Part shown: piece by piece, positions 39,174 through 48,732 of the stretch
How the letters are laid out: the number at the start of each line of letters is the position of its first letter
Position numbering within the stretch: position 1 is the stretch's first letter
Origin: Geoglobus acetivorans
GTDB lineage: Archaea; Halobacteriota; Archaeoglobi; Archaeoglobales; Archaeoglobaceae
DNA length: 64,000 nucleotides
Reading direction: 5' to 3'
NCBI RefSeq assembly: GCF_000789255.1
Contig: NZ_CP009552.1
Coordinates: forward strand, 496,001 to 560,000
The notes under the pieces: generated by a model
What the model saw: only the letters and a program-made list of their open reading frames with translations
What the model was told of the DNA's origin: nothing
The model's database searches: none
Program-made: the position numbers and the translations under genes

Positions 39174-40626
39174 GTTTCACTCCTTCCTTTTTCTTCCCCT
39201 GTTTTTTAACATCTTCGTCAACCTTGTCCGTTTCCTTTGTTTCTGTCTCGTCAATTTCGGTTTTGCTTTCACCTTCATCCTGCAAACTCCTCAGATCGTA
39301 TTTTTCGTCCTGCCCTCCAAATCCGGAAAGGAAGGTCTCGTCTTCAACCCTGTGGAGTCTGTGTTCGACAACAAACCGATGTATTTCCTCTGCTTTCTTT
39401 CCATCTGTCATGAATTCCAGCTCCTCTTTCGAGAAATCGTAAAATGCCGCAATGTATGCACATCTCTCAACATCGAGTGTTTTGAGGAGGGCTTTGAGGA
39501 ACGGATACACTTCAACGGCCTTCCTGGCGGACATGTGTGAGTACTTCCCTATCTTTTTCAAAATCTTTCTGTACGTCTCTCTTTTGGACTTGGTGTATGC
39601 AAGCTTCTTGAAAATTGATGGCGGGCGGTAGCGGGTGAACCCCCTTTTCGCCTCAGGCTTAACGTTCTGCACACCCGTGGTCATGAGGTATGTTGCGTAT
39701 TTCCAGAGCCTGTAGAACTGTCTCCTTCTGACCCTGCCGAGAAATACGTCAGCATGGGCCAGAACTCTGTACCCCCTGTACAGCTGCTCGTCCTCATATT
39801 CGAGGGGCATGTTCTCCTCAACCCATACTATCAGGTCTTCTGGGCTCTGGTCCAGAAGCATCGCATCTCCGTGTGCGGGGAGTTTTGTCTTGAAAATCTT
39901 CTGGAGAACCTTGAACACATCGGTTTCCTGGGTTCTTTTTGCGATGACCACGTCTTCAGGTCTCAGCACCTTTTTATCCTCTGCAATTGCCTGAAGGTCG
40001 TTTACCGCAGCTCTAAGGTCTCCTCCAGCATTTTCGGCAATAAGTGTCAAAACCTCCCTGTCGCATTTCACACCTTCCTGCTCGCAGATCCTTTCCAGAA
40101 TTTTAGCAATCTGGTTTTTGTTCAGCCTCCTGAAGTTGATCATGACAACGTTTTTTCTCAGATCCTGTGACAGTGCGTAGGGATCGTTTGCGATGAGTAT
40201 TATCGGCTGGGGAGGGGTTTTCCTGATAATTCTCAGCAGTGCGGATTCGCCACCAAAATCCTCCTTCCTGTGTATGTTGTCGACCTCATCCAGGATGATG
40301 AGCTTTAATTTACCTCTTTTTGAGCTAAGAAACTCGCCCTCGTCGCTGATGGTTTCATTAAACGCACTCTCTCCGACAATTCTCGAGATGATGTTCCAGC
40401 TCCTCTGATCACTTGCATTCAGTTCCACGGCTTCCCATCCCATCGTATTTGCAAGGGCCAGCGCCAAGGATGTCTTTCCGACTCCAGGTGGTCCTGCAAG
40501 GAGGAGAGGTTTCTGTTTTACTCCTTCTTTCCACCTTTCAGCCCAGGTGAGAACGTTTTTAATCACGGTTTTGTCTGCAACAACGTCTTCGATGGTTTTA
40601 GGTCTGTATTTCTCAACCCACAACAT
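39139..40626 (-). CDS. rfcL: Replication factor C large subunit
   Basis: A 495-residue AAA+ clamp-loader subunit. Walker A GPPGVGKTS (about 45-53), ELNASDQRS and Walker B LIILDEVDNI (about 110) are present, with sensor 1 in ILIANDP. The charged, Glu/Lys-rich tail ends in a PCNA-interacting motif (HVTLDAFF). With RfcS it loads PCNA on DNA. The small subunit is not in this window. The start is close to a minus-strand promoter shared with the divergent ArsR gene. Confidence 0.95.
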   Translation of the reverse strand: MLWVEKYRPKTIEDVVADKTVIKNVLTWAERWKEGVKQKPLLLAGPPGVGKTSLALALANTMGWEAVELNASDQRSWNIISRIVGESAFNETISDEGEFLSSKRGKLKLIILDEVDNIHRKEDFGGESALLRIIRKTPPQPIILIANDPYALSQDLRKNVVMINFRRLNKNQIAKILERICEQEGVKCDREVLTLIAENAGGDLRAAVNDLQAIAEDKKVLRPEDVVIAKRTQETDVFKVLQKIFKTKLPAHGDAMLLDQSPEDLIVWVEENMPLEYEDEQLYRGYRVLAHADVFLGRVRRRQFYRLWKYATYLMTTGVQNVKPEAKRGFTRYRPPSIFKKLAYTKSKRETYRKILKKIGKYSHMSARKAVEVYPFLKALLKTLDVERCAYIAAFYDFSKEELEFMTDGKKAEEIHRFVVEHRLHRVEDETFLSGFGGQDEKYDLRSLQDEGESKTEIDETETKETDKVDEDVKKQGKKKEGVKHVTLDAFFGED

Positions 40627-40697
40627 TCATTCAAAATAGCTGCGGGGGATATAATAAGGGTTTGGTCTTTCCGTAAAAACTCCGGAAAATTTATATG

Positions 40698-40721
40698 ATA
40701 TTTGAGCAATTGTTCAAATAT
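40698..40721. promoter_or_regulatory. ArsR/SmtB-type palindromic operator
   Basis: A 24-base palindrome (ATATTTGAGCAA / TTGTTCAAATAT) with one mismatched pair. It has the typical TGAnCA..TGTTCA core of metal-responsive ArsR/SmtB operators. It covers the transcription start and the ATG at 40720, just after the TATA-like TTTATATGATAT. Binding of the encoded repressor would block its own gene and the downstream P-type ATPase. Confidence 0.7.
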
Positions 40722-41091
40722 GGAAAAGAAAGCTCCCGTATGTGAGGGTGGAAAAACCGGAGAATACCTGGACAGGGTGGTTTCGTCCCTCCCGTCGGAT
40801 GACATGGTGGTTGAACTTGCTGAATTCCTTGAAGCTTTCGCTGATTCCACGAGAATTAAGATTCTGATTGCTCTTTCAAAACACGAACTGTGCACGTGTG
40901 ACCTGTCTGCCATAACTGGACTTTCAGTTTCGGCAGTTTCTCACCAGCTGAGGGTTTTGAGGGATAAAAAACTCGTGAAGTATCGCAGAGGGGGGAGGAA
41001 CGTGTATTACAGCTTGGATGATGAGCATGTTGCGGACATTCTGAGAATAGCCATAGAGCATGTTGCAGAGGGCATGGAGGTGAGTCCTTGA
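40720..41091 (+). CDS. ArsR/SmtB-family metal-responsive repressor (CadC-like)
   Basis: A 123-residue winged-helix repressor. The helix-turn-helix includes KHELCTCDLSAITGLSVSAVSHQLRVLRDKKLV; ELCTCDL is the metal-sensing alpha3N/alpha3 box with two cysteines. An additional N-terminal cysteine lies near residue 8 (APVCEGG), as in CadC-type sensors that use N-terminal plus alpha4 thiolates for Cd or Pb. I chose the ATG at 40720; an in-frame TTG at 40702 would lie within the operator. It is followed at once by a Zn/Cd P-type ATPase. Confidence 0.88.
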   Translation: MEKKAPVCEGGKTGEYLDRVVSSLPSDDMVVELAEFLEAFADSTRIKILIALSKHELCTCDLSAITGLSVSAVSHQLRVLRDKKLVKYRRGGRNVYYSLDDEHVADILRIAIEHVAEGMEVSP

Positions 41092-43151
41092 AGAAATACA
41101 GGCTCAAGAATCTGGACTGCGCAAGCTGTGCTGCCAAGATCGAAGAGGAGCTGAAAAAAGAGGGATTCGATTACGTGATGGTGAACTTTGCCACGAAAGA
41201 AATGACAGTGGATGGTGATGGGGAGAAGGCAAAGGAGATCGTCAAAAGGGTCGAGCCGGACATCGAAATTGTGGATGTTGGCGAGCACCAGCACGATGAT
41301 GGTGAAAATGCTCTGAACCGGCTCTACTTCATAGTCCCGTCTCTCGTGCTTTTCGGTATCGGAATCGTGCTCAGGTATTACTACAATCTGGACAACAACT
41401 TTGTTTTCGGAATATTCGTGGTCAGCTACCTGCTGGTTGGCTGGAAGATCCTCAGAAATGCCGCTGTCAACTCTATCCGGGGTAACGTTTTTGACGAGAA
41501 CTTTCTCATAGCCATAGCCACCCTCGGAGCATTTGCCATCAGGGAGTACCCCGAGGCTGTTGGCGTGATGCTGTTCTATGTGGTCGGTGAATTCTTCCAG
41601 GACCTTGCAGTGAACAGGTCGAGACGTTCCATAAAGTCCCTGCTCGCCCTGAAGGCAGAATATGCTAACCTGGTTAAAGGCGCTGGAGTAATCCAGGTAA
41701 AGCCTGAGGACCTCAGGGCGGGGGATGTGATTCTCATAAAACCCGGGGAGAGAGTGCCTGTTGACGGCGTTGTCCTGGAAGGCGAATCAACAGTGGACAC
41801 GTCAGCACTGACTGGAGAGAGTATTCCGAGGGGTGTAAAGGCCGGGGACGAAATTCTTTCAGGGATGCTGAATCTCAGCGGTGTTCTCAAGGTAAGGGTT
41901 ACCAAAGAGCTTCGAGAATCCACGATATCGAGGGTTCTGGAGCTTGTTGAAAACGCATCAGCCAGGAAGGCAAAGACTGAAAAGTTCATCACAAGATTTG
42001 CCAGGTATTACACCCCGGCGGTTGTGGGACTTGCGGTGCTTATAGCCGTAATCCCGCCGCTCGTCTTCGGGGAACCATTTTCCAAATGGATCTACAGGGC
42101 TCTTGTTTTGCTTGTGATCTCGTGCCCCTGTGCTCTCGTCCTGTCCATACCTCTCGGATACTTTGGAGGCATTGGCAGAGCTGCCAAGGACGGAATACTT
42201 GTCAAGGGTTCAAACTTCCTGGATGCCCTGAGCAGATCCACGATAGTCGCCTTCGACAAAACCGGAACACTGACCAAGGGTGTGTTCAGGGTTACGAGAA
42301 TTGAGACCAGAAACGGATTTACGGAGGAGGAGATTATCCGGTTTGCAGCTCTTGCGGAGGCACATTCGAATCATCCAATTGCAAGGGCAATAATTGAAGC
42401 GTTCGGTAAAGAGATCAATGAAGCTGAGATAGTGGAATATGAGGAGATTGCAGGGCATGGTGTGAGAGCAAGAATTGACGGCACTGAGGTGATGGTTGGA
42501 AATGACAGACTTCTCCACAGGTTCAGCGTTGAACACGACACATGCCGGGTTGACGGGACCGTTGCACACGTGATTGTAAACGGGACCTATGCAGGATATC
42601 TGGTCATCTCGGACGAGGTAAAGGAAGATGCGGCACATGCTGTCCGGGAACTCAAACAGCTGGGAGTCAGAAGTGTGGTGATGGTTACCGGGGACAGCAA
42701 GGAAGTTGCGGCTGAAGTTGCCAGAGAGATAGGTCTGGACGGGTATTATGCAGAACTTCTGCCGGAGGACAAGGTGAAGGTGATTGAAGAGCTTGAGAAA
42801 CAGAAGGCACCTGATGACAGGATTGTTTTCGTCGGTGATGGCATAAACGATGCGCCAGTGCTTGCGAGAGCCGATGTGGGTGTTGCGATGGGAGCACTGG
42901 GCAGTGATGCTGCCATAGAAACGGCTGACGTCGTCATAATGGACGATAAGCCGTCGAAACTTCCCAGAGGCATCCGAATCGCAAGGAAGACAAGGAAGAT
43001 AGTATGGCAGAACATTGTTCTCGCTCTCGGCGTGAAGCTGGCATTCATCGGTCTGGGAATTGCCGGGAGTGCAACGATGTGGGAGGCGGTGTTTGCGGAC
43101 GTTGGCGTAGCCCTCATAGCGGTCCTGAACGCGATGAGAATTCTGAGGTGA
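41088..43151 (+). CDS. cadA: Heavy-metal P1B-type ATPase (Zn/Cd/Pb exporter)
   Basis: A 687-residue P-type ATPase. The N-terminal metal domain has DCASCAAKIE (C11, C14), followed by a His-Asp-rich linker (EHQHDD). LTGES lies at 241-245, the transmembrane CPC at 346-348 (ISCPCALVLSIPLG) and the phosphorylated D390 in DKTGTLT; AHSNHPIA is the HP motif. The DCASC box and the CPC context fit the Zn2+/Cd2+/Pb2+ (P1B-2) group rather than copper. It exports metal across the membrane. The TTG start overlaps the repressor stop (TTGA). Confidence 0.93.
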   Translation: MKKYRLKNLDCASCAAKIEEELKKEGFDYVMVNFATKEMTVDGDGEKAKEIVKRVEPDIEIVDVGEHQHDDGENALNRLYFIVPSLVLFGIGIVLRYYYNLDNNFVFGIFVVSYLLVGWKILRNAAVNSIRGNVFDENFLIAIATLGAFAIREYPEAVGVMLFYVVGEFFQDLAVNRSRRSIKSLLALKAEYANLVKGAGVIQVKPEDLRAGDVILIKPGERVPVDGVVLEGESTVDTSALTGESIPRGVKAGDEILSGMLNLSGVLKVRVTKELRESTISRVLELVENASARKAKTEKFITRFARYYTPAVVGLAVLIAVIPPLVFGEPFSKWIYRALVLLVISCPCALVLSIPLGYFGGIGRAAKDGILVKGSNFLDALSRSTIVAFDKTGTLTKGVFRVTRIETRNGFTEEEIIRFAALAEAHSNHPIARAIIEAFGKEINEAEIVEYEEIAGHGVRARIDGTEVMVGNDRLLHRFSVEHDTCRVDGTVAHVIVNGTYAGYLVISDEVKEDAAHAVRELKQLGVRSVVMVTGDSKEVAAEVAREIGLDGYYAELLPEDKVKVIEELEKQKAPDDRIVFVGDGINDAPVLARADVGVAMGALGSDAAIETADVVIMDDKPSKLPRGIRIARKTRKIVWQNIVLALGVKLAFIGLGIAGSATMWEAVFADVGVALIAVLNAMRILR

Positions 43152-43214
43152 TGGGATGCCGTGCCTCCGGCGTCCCTTTGTTTTTTCCCAACATCCCGGA
43201 CGGGGTGAAAAAGA

Positions 43215-43787
43215 ATGAGCTGGCTTTTTGTGATTCTCCTTGTTCTCTGGCTGGTGCTGGATGGGTATGTGTTTTCCGAGATAAAGAAAATTTACGGGAA
43301 GGGAGAAACTCTGCCCACCAATCTCTCCATCGCAGTGTGGGCATCATACATACTTCACTTCGTTCTGATACTGTGGGCCTCTTTAGAGGGGCTCTGGACA
43401 GTGCCCATTAACGCAGCGGCTGCCCTGGCTGGGGGTTTTGTGGTCACCGCCACAGGGTTCACAGTTTTGCTCCTCGGTGTGAGGGAGTTCCGCTCATTTA
43501 AGAGGGTGTCCGGACTGGACACATCAAGGCTCGTCACCACCGGCATATACCGCTACAGCAGGAACCCCCAGAATCTGGGGATGTTCCTGATATTCCTGGG
43601 AGTATCGCTTGCGGGCAGATCCCTCCTCGCGCTTCTGCTCACGGCGGCGTTTGCCATCGGGTTCCATAAATACGTGGTGGAGCTTGAGGAGCCATACCTT
43701 GAGCGCGTGTTTGGAGAGGAGTACAGGAGGTATAAGGAGAGAACCCCGAGGTATTTTGGACCTCCGAAAGCTGGAAACAACTCATAA
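43215..43787 (+). CDS. Isoprenylcysteine methyltransferase-like membrane protein
   Basis: A 190-residue protein with four to five membrane segments. TGIYRYSRNPQNLGMFLIFLG (about 112-132) and EEPYLERVFGEEYRRYKERTPRYF near the C-terminus mark the ICMT/phospholipid methyltransferase family, in which SAM binds near the last two helices. It follows the P-type ATPase by 63 bases. Bacterial relatives are often found next to metal or stress genes without known function. The substrate here is unknown. Confidence 0.8.
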   Translation: MSWLFVILLVLWLVLDGYVFSEIKKIYGKGETLPTNLSIAVWASYILHFVLILWASLEGLWTVPINAAAALAGGFVVTATGFTVLLLGVREFRSFKRVSGLDTSRLVTTGIYRYSRNPQNLGMFLIFLGVSLAGRSLLALLLTAAFAIGFHKYVVELEEPYLERVFGEEYRRYKERTPRYFGPPKAGNNS

Positions 43788-43901
43788 ATATCTCCTGAAG
43801 TGGAGAAAACAATGCTATGCGAGTTCTTAGGTAAATTTTTTCATTCATTTTTCATTATGTTTTTTGCATCTGTTTGCATTAACTGCGTTAATTTTATAAG
43901 T

Positions 43902-43916
43902 TTACAATAGTTGTAA
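43902..43916. promoter_or_regulatory. Palindromic operator of the second ArsR gene
   Basis: TTACAA-tag-TTGTAA, a perfect 6-3-6 palindrome, flanked by G and C to give GTTTACAATAGTTGTAAC. It begins just after the TATA-like TTTTATAAG (43892-43900) and ends 5 bases before the ATG at 43922. Its sequence differs from the operator at 40698, so the two repressors should not cross-bind. Confidence 0.6.
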
Positions 43917-43921
43917 CAAAC

Positions 43922-44305
43922 ATGCCCTATGAATTTGATTACTCAGAATTCAAAAGAAAGAAGCTTGAGGATAAGGACGAGGCATATGACTACTACTGCA
44001 AGTGTGATTATGAGGGAATCTTGGAGCTTTACACAGATGAAGAGCTTAGAGAGCATTCGAACTTCCTGAAAGTTCTTGGAAACCCTCTGAGGCTTCAGAT
44101 ACTGAAGATTTTATCACATGTCGACATGTGTGTCTGTGCAATTTCGGAAATTCTCGGCCAGCAGCAAACGCTCGTCAGCCATCACCTGAGCAAGCTGAAG
44201 TCCGCAAGGATAGTTGAGGAAAGGCAGAACGGGAAGTACAGAATATACTCAATCAAGGACAAAAGAGTAAAACAGATACTCGCAGTGCTTGCTGATGGAA
44301 GCTAA
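43922..44305 (+). CDS. ArsR-family repressor with cysteine sensor box
   Basis: A 127-residue winged-helix repressor. The sensor helix reads HVDMCVCAISEILGQQQTLVSHHLSKL; CVC matches the arsenic/antimony box (ELCVCDL) of classical ArsR. Extra cysteines lie in YYCKCDYEG near residue 26. A palindrome and TATA box directly precede the ATG. The downstream partner is not a transporter but a helicase whose start lies inside this gene (11-base overlap). That is unusual for an ArsR operon. Confidence 0.87.
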   Translation: MPYEFDYSEFKRKKLEDKDEAYDYYCKCDYEGILELYTDEELREHSNFLKVLGNPLRLQILKILSHVDMCVCAISEILGQQQTLVSHHLSKLKSARIVEERQNGKYRIYSIKDKRVKQILAVLADGS

Positions 44306-46577
44306 CGAATACTTCTGCCCCAGATGCAGACGGCTCAAAAGCAGATGTGTATGTGCCAGAAAGAGTACAAGACAGCGAAATCTTGAGATATTTGATGAAA
44401 TCTGCAGGGATGATGAATTAAAACCCCTTTTTAACACTGACTGTGAGGTAGTTCTTTTCAGAAGATTTTCCGGGAATCATCGCCCAGATGTGGAACTGGA
44501 CAGACTCGATATTTCAGAAAATCTGAAAAAAGCTCTTCAACTCAGGGGAATTGAGAAACTTTTCAGATTTCAGTACGAAGCAATTGGAAGGATACTGGCT
44601 GGCGGGGATGTGATAATCACTGCCCCCACCGGAACCGGAAAAACAGAGGCGTTTCTGATCCCGCTCATTGAAAGAATTGCCAGCGATGGTGGCAAGGCCA
44701 TGGTGATTTACCCGACCAAGGCACTCATCAGGGATCAGCTCGGGAAGGCGAGATACTATGCGGAATCGATGAATCTCAGCGTTGCAGATTTCCACGGAGA
44801 CTCGGACAGGGTGAGCAGGAGGCTTGTTTTGAGCGGCGATGCAGATGTAATCCTGACCAATCCGGACATGATTGACTACCATATGAGAAACACCCCCTCA
44901 TTCCGGAGGTTTGTCGAGCGTGTCAGAATTATTGTTTTCGACGAACTGCACAGCTATTCTGGCTATTTCGGGTCCAACATATACTGGCTTGTGAGAAGAA
45001 TAGAGCGGTTCTGCAAGCCCCAGATAATTGCAAGTTCGGCAACCATAGACAATCCCGGTGAGTTCGGAAAAATCCTTTTCGAGAGAGATTTCGAGGTAGT
45101 TTCTGAGAACGTGAGAACCGGTGAGCTGAATTTCATAATGTTTTACGGCAACTTTTACAGAACTGTTGTGGAGATTCTGAGGAGGCTGAAGGACAGGAAG
45201 GTGCTTATATTTGGCAACAGCTATAAAAGTGTTGAGACTCTCGCATGGATTCTTGAAAGAGAGGGGCTGAGGGCATACGTTCACAAATCTGGGTTGCCTG
45301 CTGACCTGAAAAAGAGAATAGAAATGGACTTCAGAAACGGCAGGATAAAGGTTCTGGTGTCAACCTCGACGCTCGAGCTCGGGATAGATATCGGTGATGT
45401 TGATGTTGTGATCAGCGAACCCGTCCCCTTTTCGAACTTCCTGCAGAGAATCGGGAGGGCCGGTAGAGGGAGGAAAGGTACAGGAATACTGATACTCAGG
45501 GAAGAGGATACGATATCCAACTACTACAGAAAAAATCCTGAGGAATATTTCAGGGAAAAGGCACTGTGTTATGCTGAACGGGACAACGAGCTGGTTAAGG
45601 AACATCACATACTTTCAATGGCTATGGAAATGCCCCTCACGAGGGATGAAATCGATGATCCGATTGTTGACAGAATGGTGGAAAGCGGGTTGCTCATCGA
45701 TGGGGGCGGTTTTCTTTTCTCAGGCGGTGTGAAACGTGACTTCAGTCTCAGGGGTGCTGGAAAGTCTGTGAAGATATACCATGGAGAGAGATTCATTGGA
45801 GAACGAGTTCTTCCCGTTGCCGTTAAGGAGCTTCACCCTGGTGGTGTCTTCATACACAACATGAGGAAATACCGGGTTCTCGAGCTGAATCTGGAAAAAC
45901 TTGAGGCGCATGTGGAGGAGTTTGGCGATGTGCTAATCACGACTCCCCTGTATTCAGCCACCCCTCGACTCATACGGGTTCTCGAGAGCATTTCTGAGCC
46001 AATCGATGCTCATTACTGTGATCTTGAGGTTACGATATTCGTAACCGGCTACATTTTGAAGAATCCATACGACGATAGCAAAAAGACCGTCAGGTACCTT
46101 GAGAAACCGGTTAGCTATTCCTTCAGAACAAAAGGTTTCCTCTTTGCTGCACCATTCCCGGAAAAAATGGATTATGAGGACTATTATGCGGGCTCTTTTC
46201 ACGCACTTGAGCATGTGCTTATAGATGCAAGTGATGCAATAACAGGCGGAGGAAGCAGCAATCTCGGCGGGGTCTCCACACCGGATGGTTTTATTTTTGT
46301 CTATGATGCGAGCGAAGGTGGTAATGGTGTGAGCAAGCTGCTGTTTTCGAGACTTGAGAGGGCACTGGAGATCTCCCTCAACGTACTTGAAAACTGTGAA
46401 TGTGGCAGGGAGGATGGATGTCCGAAATGCACGTACAGCTATCAGTGCGGCAACAATAACCAGCCGCTTAACAGGTTCGGAGCCATAGACGCAATCAGAA
46501 AAGTTTTTTCTGGAGTTAAGAGAAAGCCTGACATTTCTGTTTTTGAGGAAGTCAGGGACTTTGTTTACTACCCCTGA
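44295..46577 (+). CDS. DEAD/DEAH helicase with DUF1998 C-terminus (Hrq1/MrfA-like)
   Basis: A 760-residue SF2 helicase. A short N-terminal Cys cluster (FCPRCRRLKSRCVCA) precedes motif I APTGTGKTEA, motif II DELH, motif III SATI and the C-terminal RecA domain with QRIGRAGRGRKGTG (motif VI). The C-terminus is a DUF1998 domain with four cysteines in NCECGREDGCPKCTYSYQCG. Such proteins (Hrq1, MrfA) translocate 3' to 5' and act in crosslink or alkylation repair. Being in an operon with an ArsR sensor suggests induction by metal or thiol-reactive stress (inference). Confidence 0.88.
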   Translation: MEANEYFCPRCRRLKSRCVCARKSTRQRNLEIFDEICRDDELKPLFNTDCEVVLFRRFSGNHRPDVELDRLDISENLKKALQLRGIEKLFRFQYEAIGRILAGGDVIITAPTGTGKTEAFLIPLIERIASDGGKAMVIYPTKALIRDQLGKARYYAESMNLSVADFHGDSDRVSRRLVLSGDADVILTNPDMIDYHMRNTPSFRRFVERVRIIVFDELHSYSGYFGSNIYWLVRRIERFCKPQIIASSATIDNPGEFGKILFERDFEVVSENVRTGELNFIMFYGNFYRTVVEILRRLKDRKVLIFGNSYKSVETLAWILEREGLRAYVHKSGLPADLKKRIEMDFRNGRIKVLVSTSTLELGIDIGDVDVVISEPVPFSNFLQRIGRAGRGRKGTGILILREEDTISNYYRKNPEEYFREKALCYAERDNELVKEHHILSMAMEMPLTRDEIDDPIVDRMVESGLLIDGGGFLFSGGVKRDFSLRGAGKSVKIYHGERFIGERVLPVAVKELHPGGVFIHNMRKYRVLELNLEKLEAHVEEFGDVLITTPLYSATPRLIRVLESISEPIDAHYCDLEVTIFVTGYILKNPYDDSKKTVRYLEKPVSYSFRTKGFLFAAPFPEKMDYEDYYAGSFHALEHVLIDASDAITGGGSSNLGGVSTPDGFIFVYDASEGGNGVSKLLFSRLERALEISLNVLENCECGREDGCPKCTYSYQCGNNNQPLNRFGAIDAIRKVFSGVKRKPDISVFEEVRDFVYYP

Positions 46578-46601
46578 ATCGAAAAATTAAAAATAGAGAG
46601 T

Positions 46602-48608
46602 TTACTGCTCCTCTTCTTCGGGTCCGAAAGCGGACTCGTACACAAGCTCAATCACGTCCATCACTGCCATCCTGTCGTCCAGTTTCTCCATTTTAACCCC
46701 GTCTTCGAGCATTATCATGCAGAACGGGCATGCGACGGCGAGAACATCTGCTCCCGTGTCCCCTGCCTCTCTTGCCCTTATGTTGTTGGGCCTGTCATCT
46801 CCCGGATACTCTCTTACGAGGTTTCCACCTCCTCCACCGCAGCAGAATGCTCTGTCTCTGTTCCTTTCCATTTCGACAAGTTCAATTCCCGGAATTGCCT
46901 TCAGAATCTCCCTTGGCAGTTCATACATGCCGTTGTATCTTCCGAGGTAGCAAGGGTCGTGGAACGTAACCCGTCTGTTCACTGGATGCTTCAGCTTAAG
47001 CCTGCCATCCTTTATGGCATCGTATATTATTTCGAGAATGAACTTCGCCTCCACGTTTTCATATTCGTTCCTGAATGTGTTGTAGCAGTGCGGTGATGTG
47101 GCAAAGAGTTTCTCAACACCGTATTTCTCAAATGCTGCCACATTCTCTTCCTTTAGCACCTGGAAAAGACCCTCCTCACCGACTCTCCTCACGTCGTTTC
47201 CACAGCAACCCTCTTCCCTTCCGAGTATGGCGTAGCTGACCCCTATCTCGTTGAGTATCCTCACAAGTTTCTTCGCAACAATCTTGTTCCTGTTGTCGAA
47301 GGCGTGTCCGCAGCCAACCCACCAGAGCCACTCGAACTCAGAATCCTTGGTCCTCGGAACATCGAGGTCCTTGGCCCATGCGTCTCTCTTGTATTTCGCC
47401 TCTCCCCACGGGTTCTTCTGCTTCTGGACGTTTGTCAGGAAATCTCTGATGTCGGGCGGTGCCTCTCCGCTTTCTACAATGCCTCTCCTCATCTCGCCGA
47501 TAATTTCCATCTGCTCGATGTAAATCGGACACATCTCCATGCAGGCCCTGCATGTTGTGCACGCCCATACCGCCTCCATGTCGAGAACATTATCGAGAAG
47601 CAGAACATCTTCTTTCTTGGGCCTGCCGAGCATGTCGAAGTTTTCGTTTAGCGTCTTTCTGAGATTCTGCATCAGGAACATTGGGGAGAGTGTGGTGCCG
47701 GAGTTAGAGGCAGGACACATGTCCTGACATCTCCCGCACCTCATGCATGCCAGGCTTGAGAGGATGTCTCTCCACTGCAGGTCCCCTGGCTCTATTGCCC
47801 CCAAGTATTCCTCGTCTTCAACAGTTCTTGCGGCAGCGCCCCTTTCACTTCTGGTCAGAATGTTGAGCGGTGCAGCAATAACGTGTGCGAGCTTTGTATA
47901 CGGTATGAGGGCTATGAAGAGCAGGGCGAGCAGTGAGTGCACACTCCAGAGCGTTCTGTACAGTCCCAGGTCATAGGGAAGGAGCTTTGCTATTGCCTCT
48001 CCAATAATTGCAGTGTAGGCAGGTGTACCGCTTGCAATTCTTATGGCCTCAACAGCAAATCCCAGAACTGTTATCGTGAGCAGGAGCAGAAGTACAGCAC
48101 CATCATCCTTTGCGTAGGGCCAGGCCTTTGAAAATCTGCTCGGTTTTGTGGAATATCTGTTCACAACGGCTATGATCAACCCGAGCAGGAGAGCAAGACC
48201 TGCAAGGTCCATCAGCGCTTCGTGAATGAGGTAGAACGTCCCCCTGAAGAATGACGAGTTGATATCTGCTGCTACGGTCAGAATGAGCGTCCCGATTGTG
48301 AGCACTATGAAACCCCAAAGTATCAGGATGTGCATCAGACCCATCTGGGATTCTCTGAAGTACAGTCTGACAAACAGGAATCCGTCTCTTATTGTGTACC
48401 AGATCCTTTTTCCGAGATTGTCGAGTCTGTCCTCATCGTTTCTGGCGATTTTGAGTATCCTGTACCATCTGTATACTCCTGCCAGGAAGATCAGCGTTGC
48501 AATCAGAAACAGTGCATAATGGACGTAATAAGGCAGTGATTTCCCGATTCCCCAGAGCAGTTCTCTTGTTGGAGCCTCCAAAACAATCACCTCCAGCCGA
48601 TTCACCAA
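46602..48608 (-). CDS. Membrane-bound HdrD-like iron-sulfur protein (ETF:menaquinone oxidoreductase-like)
   Basis: A 668-residue fusion. Residues about 25-255 hold five to six membrane segments of a cytochrome-b/NarI-like domain with spaced histidines. Two ferredoxin motifs follow, CMRCGRCQDMCP and CTTCRACMEMCP, then two CCG domains (GREEGCCGNDVRR and RAFCCGGGGGN) as in HdrD/GlpC. This arrangement matches the EMO/FadF type proteins that pass electrons from ETF to methylmenaquinone in fatty-acid oxidation. Archaeoglobales have menaquinone and beta-oxidation, so that role is plausible. No ETF genes are adjacent. Confidence 0.82.
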   Translation of the reverse strand: MVNRLEVIVLEAPTRELLWGIGKSLPYYVHYALFLIATLIFLAGVYRWYRILKIARNDEDRLDNLGKRIWYTIRDGFLFVRLYFRESQMGLMHILILWGFIVLTIGTLILTVAADINSSFFRGTFYLIHEALMDLAGLALLLGLIIAVVNRYSTKPSRFSKAWPYAKDDGAVLLLLLTITVLGFAVEAIRIASGTPAYTAIIGEAIAKLLPYDLGLYRTLWSVHSLLALLFIALIPYTKLAHVIAAPLNILTRSERGAAARTVEDEEYLGAIEPGDLQWRDILSSLACMRCGRCQDMCPASNSGTTLSPMFLMQNLRKTLNENFDMLGRPKKEDVLLLDNVLDMEAVWACTTCRACMEMCPIYIEQMEIIGEMRRGIVESGEAPPDIRDFLTNVQKQKNPWGEAKYKRDAWAKDLDVPRTKDSEFEWLWWVGCGHAFDNRNKIVAKKLVRILNEIGVSYAILGREEGCCGNDVRRVGEEGLFQVLKEENVAAFEKYGVEKLFATSPHCYNTFRNEYENVEAKFILEIIYDAIKDGRLKLKHPVNRRVTFHDPCYLGRYNGMYELPREILKAIPGIELVEMERNRDRAFCCGGGGGNLVREYPGDDRPNNIRAREAGDTGADVLAVACPFCMIMLEDGVKMEKLDDRMAVMDVIELVYESAFGPEEEEQ

Positions 48609-48732
48609 ACCAGAAATTTACTGAATGGTGTTTGAACAAATATTAATAATTTTCTCTTTAAATCTGGTTTGGAGGCAGGAAAAGGGAATATTTTTAAAAA
48701 AGGCAGAATTTGTAAGGATTTTTAATAAAAAA

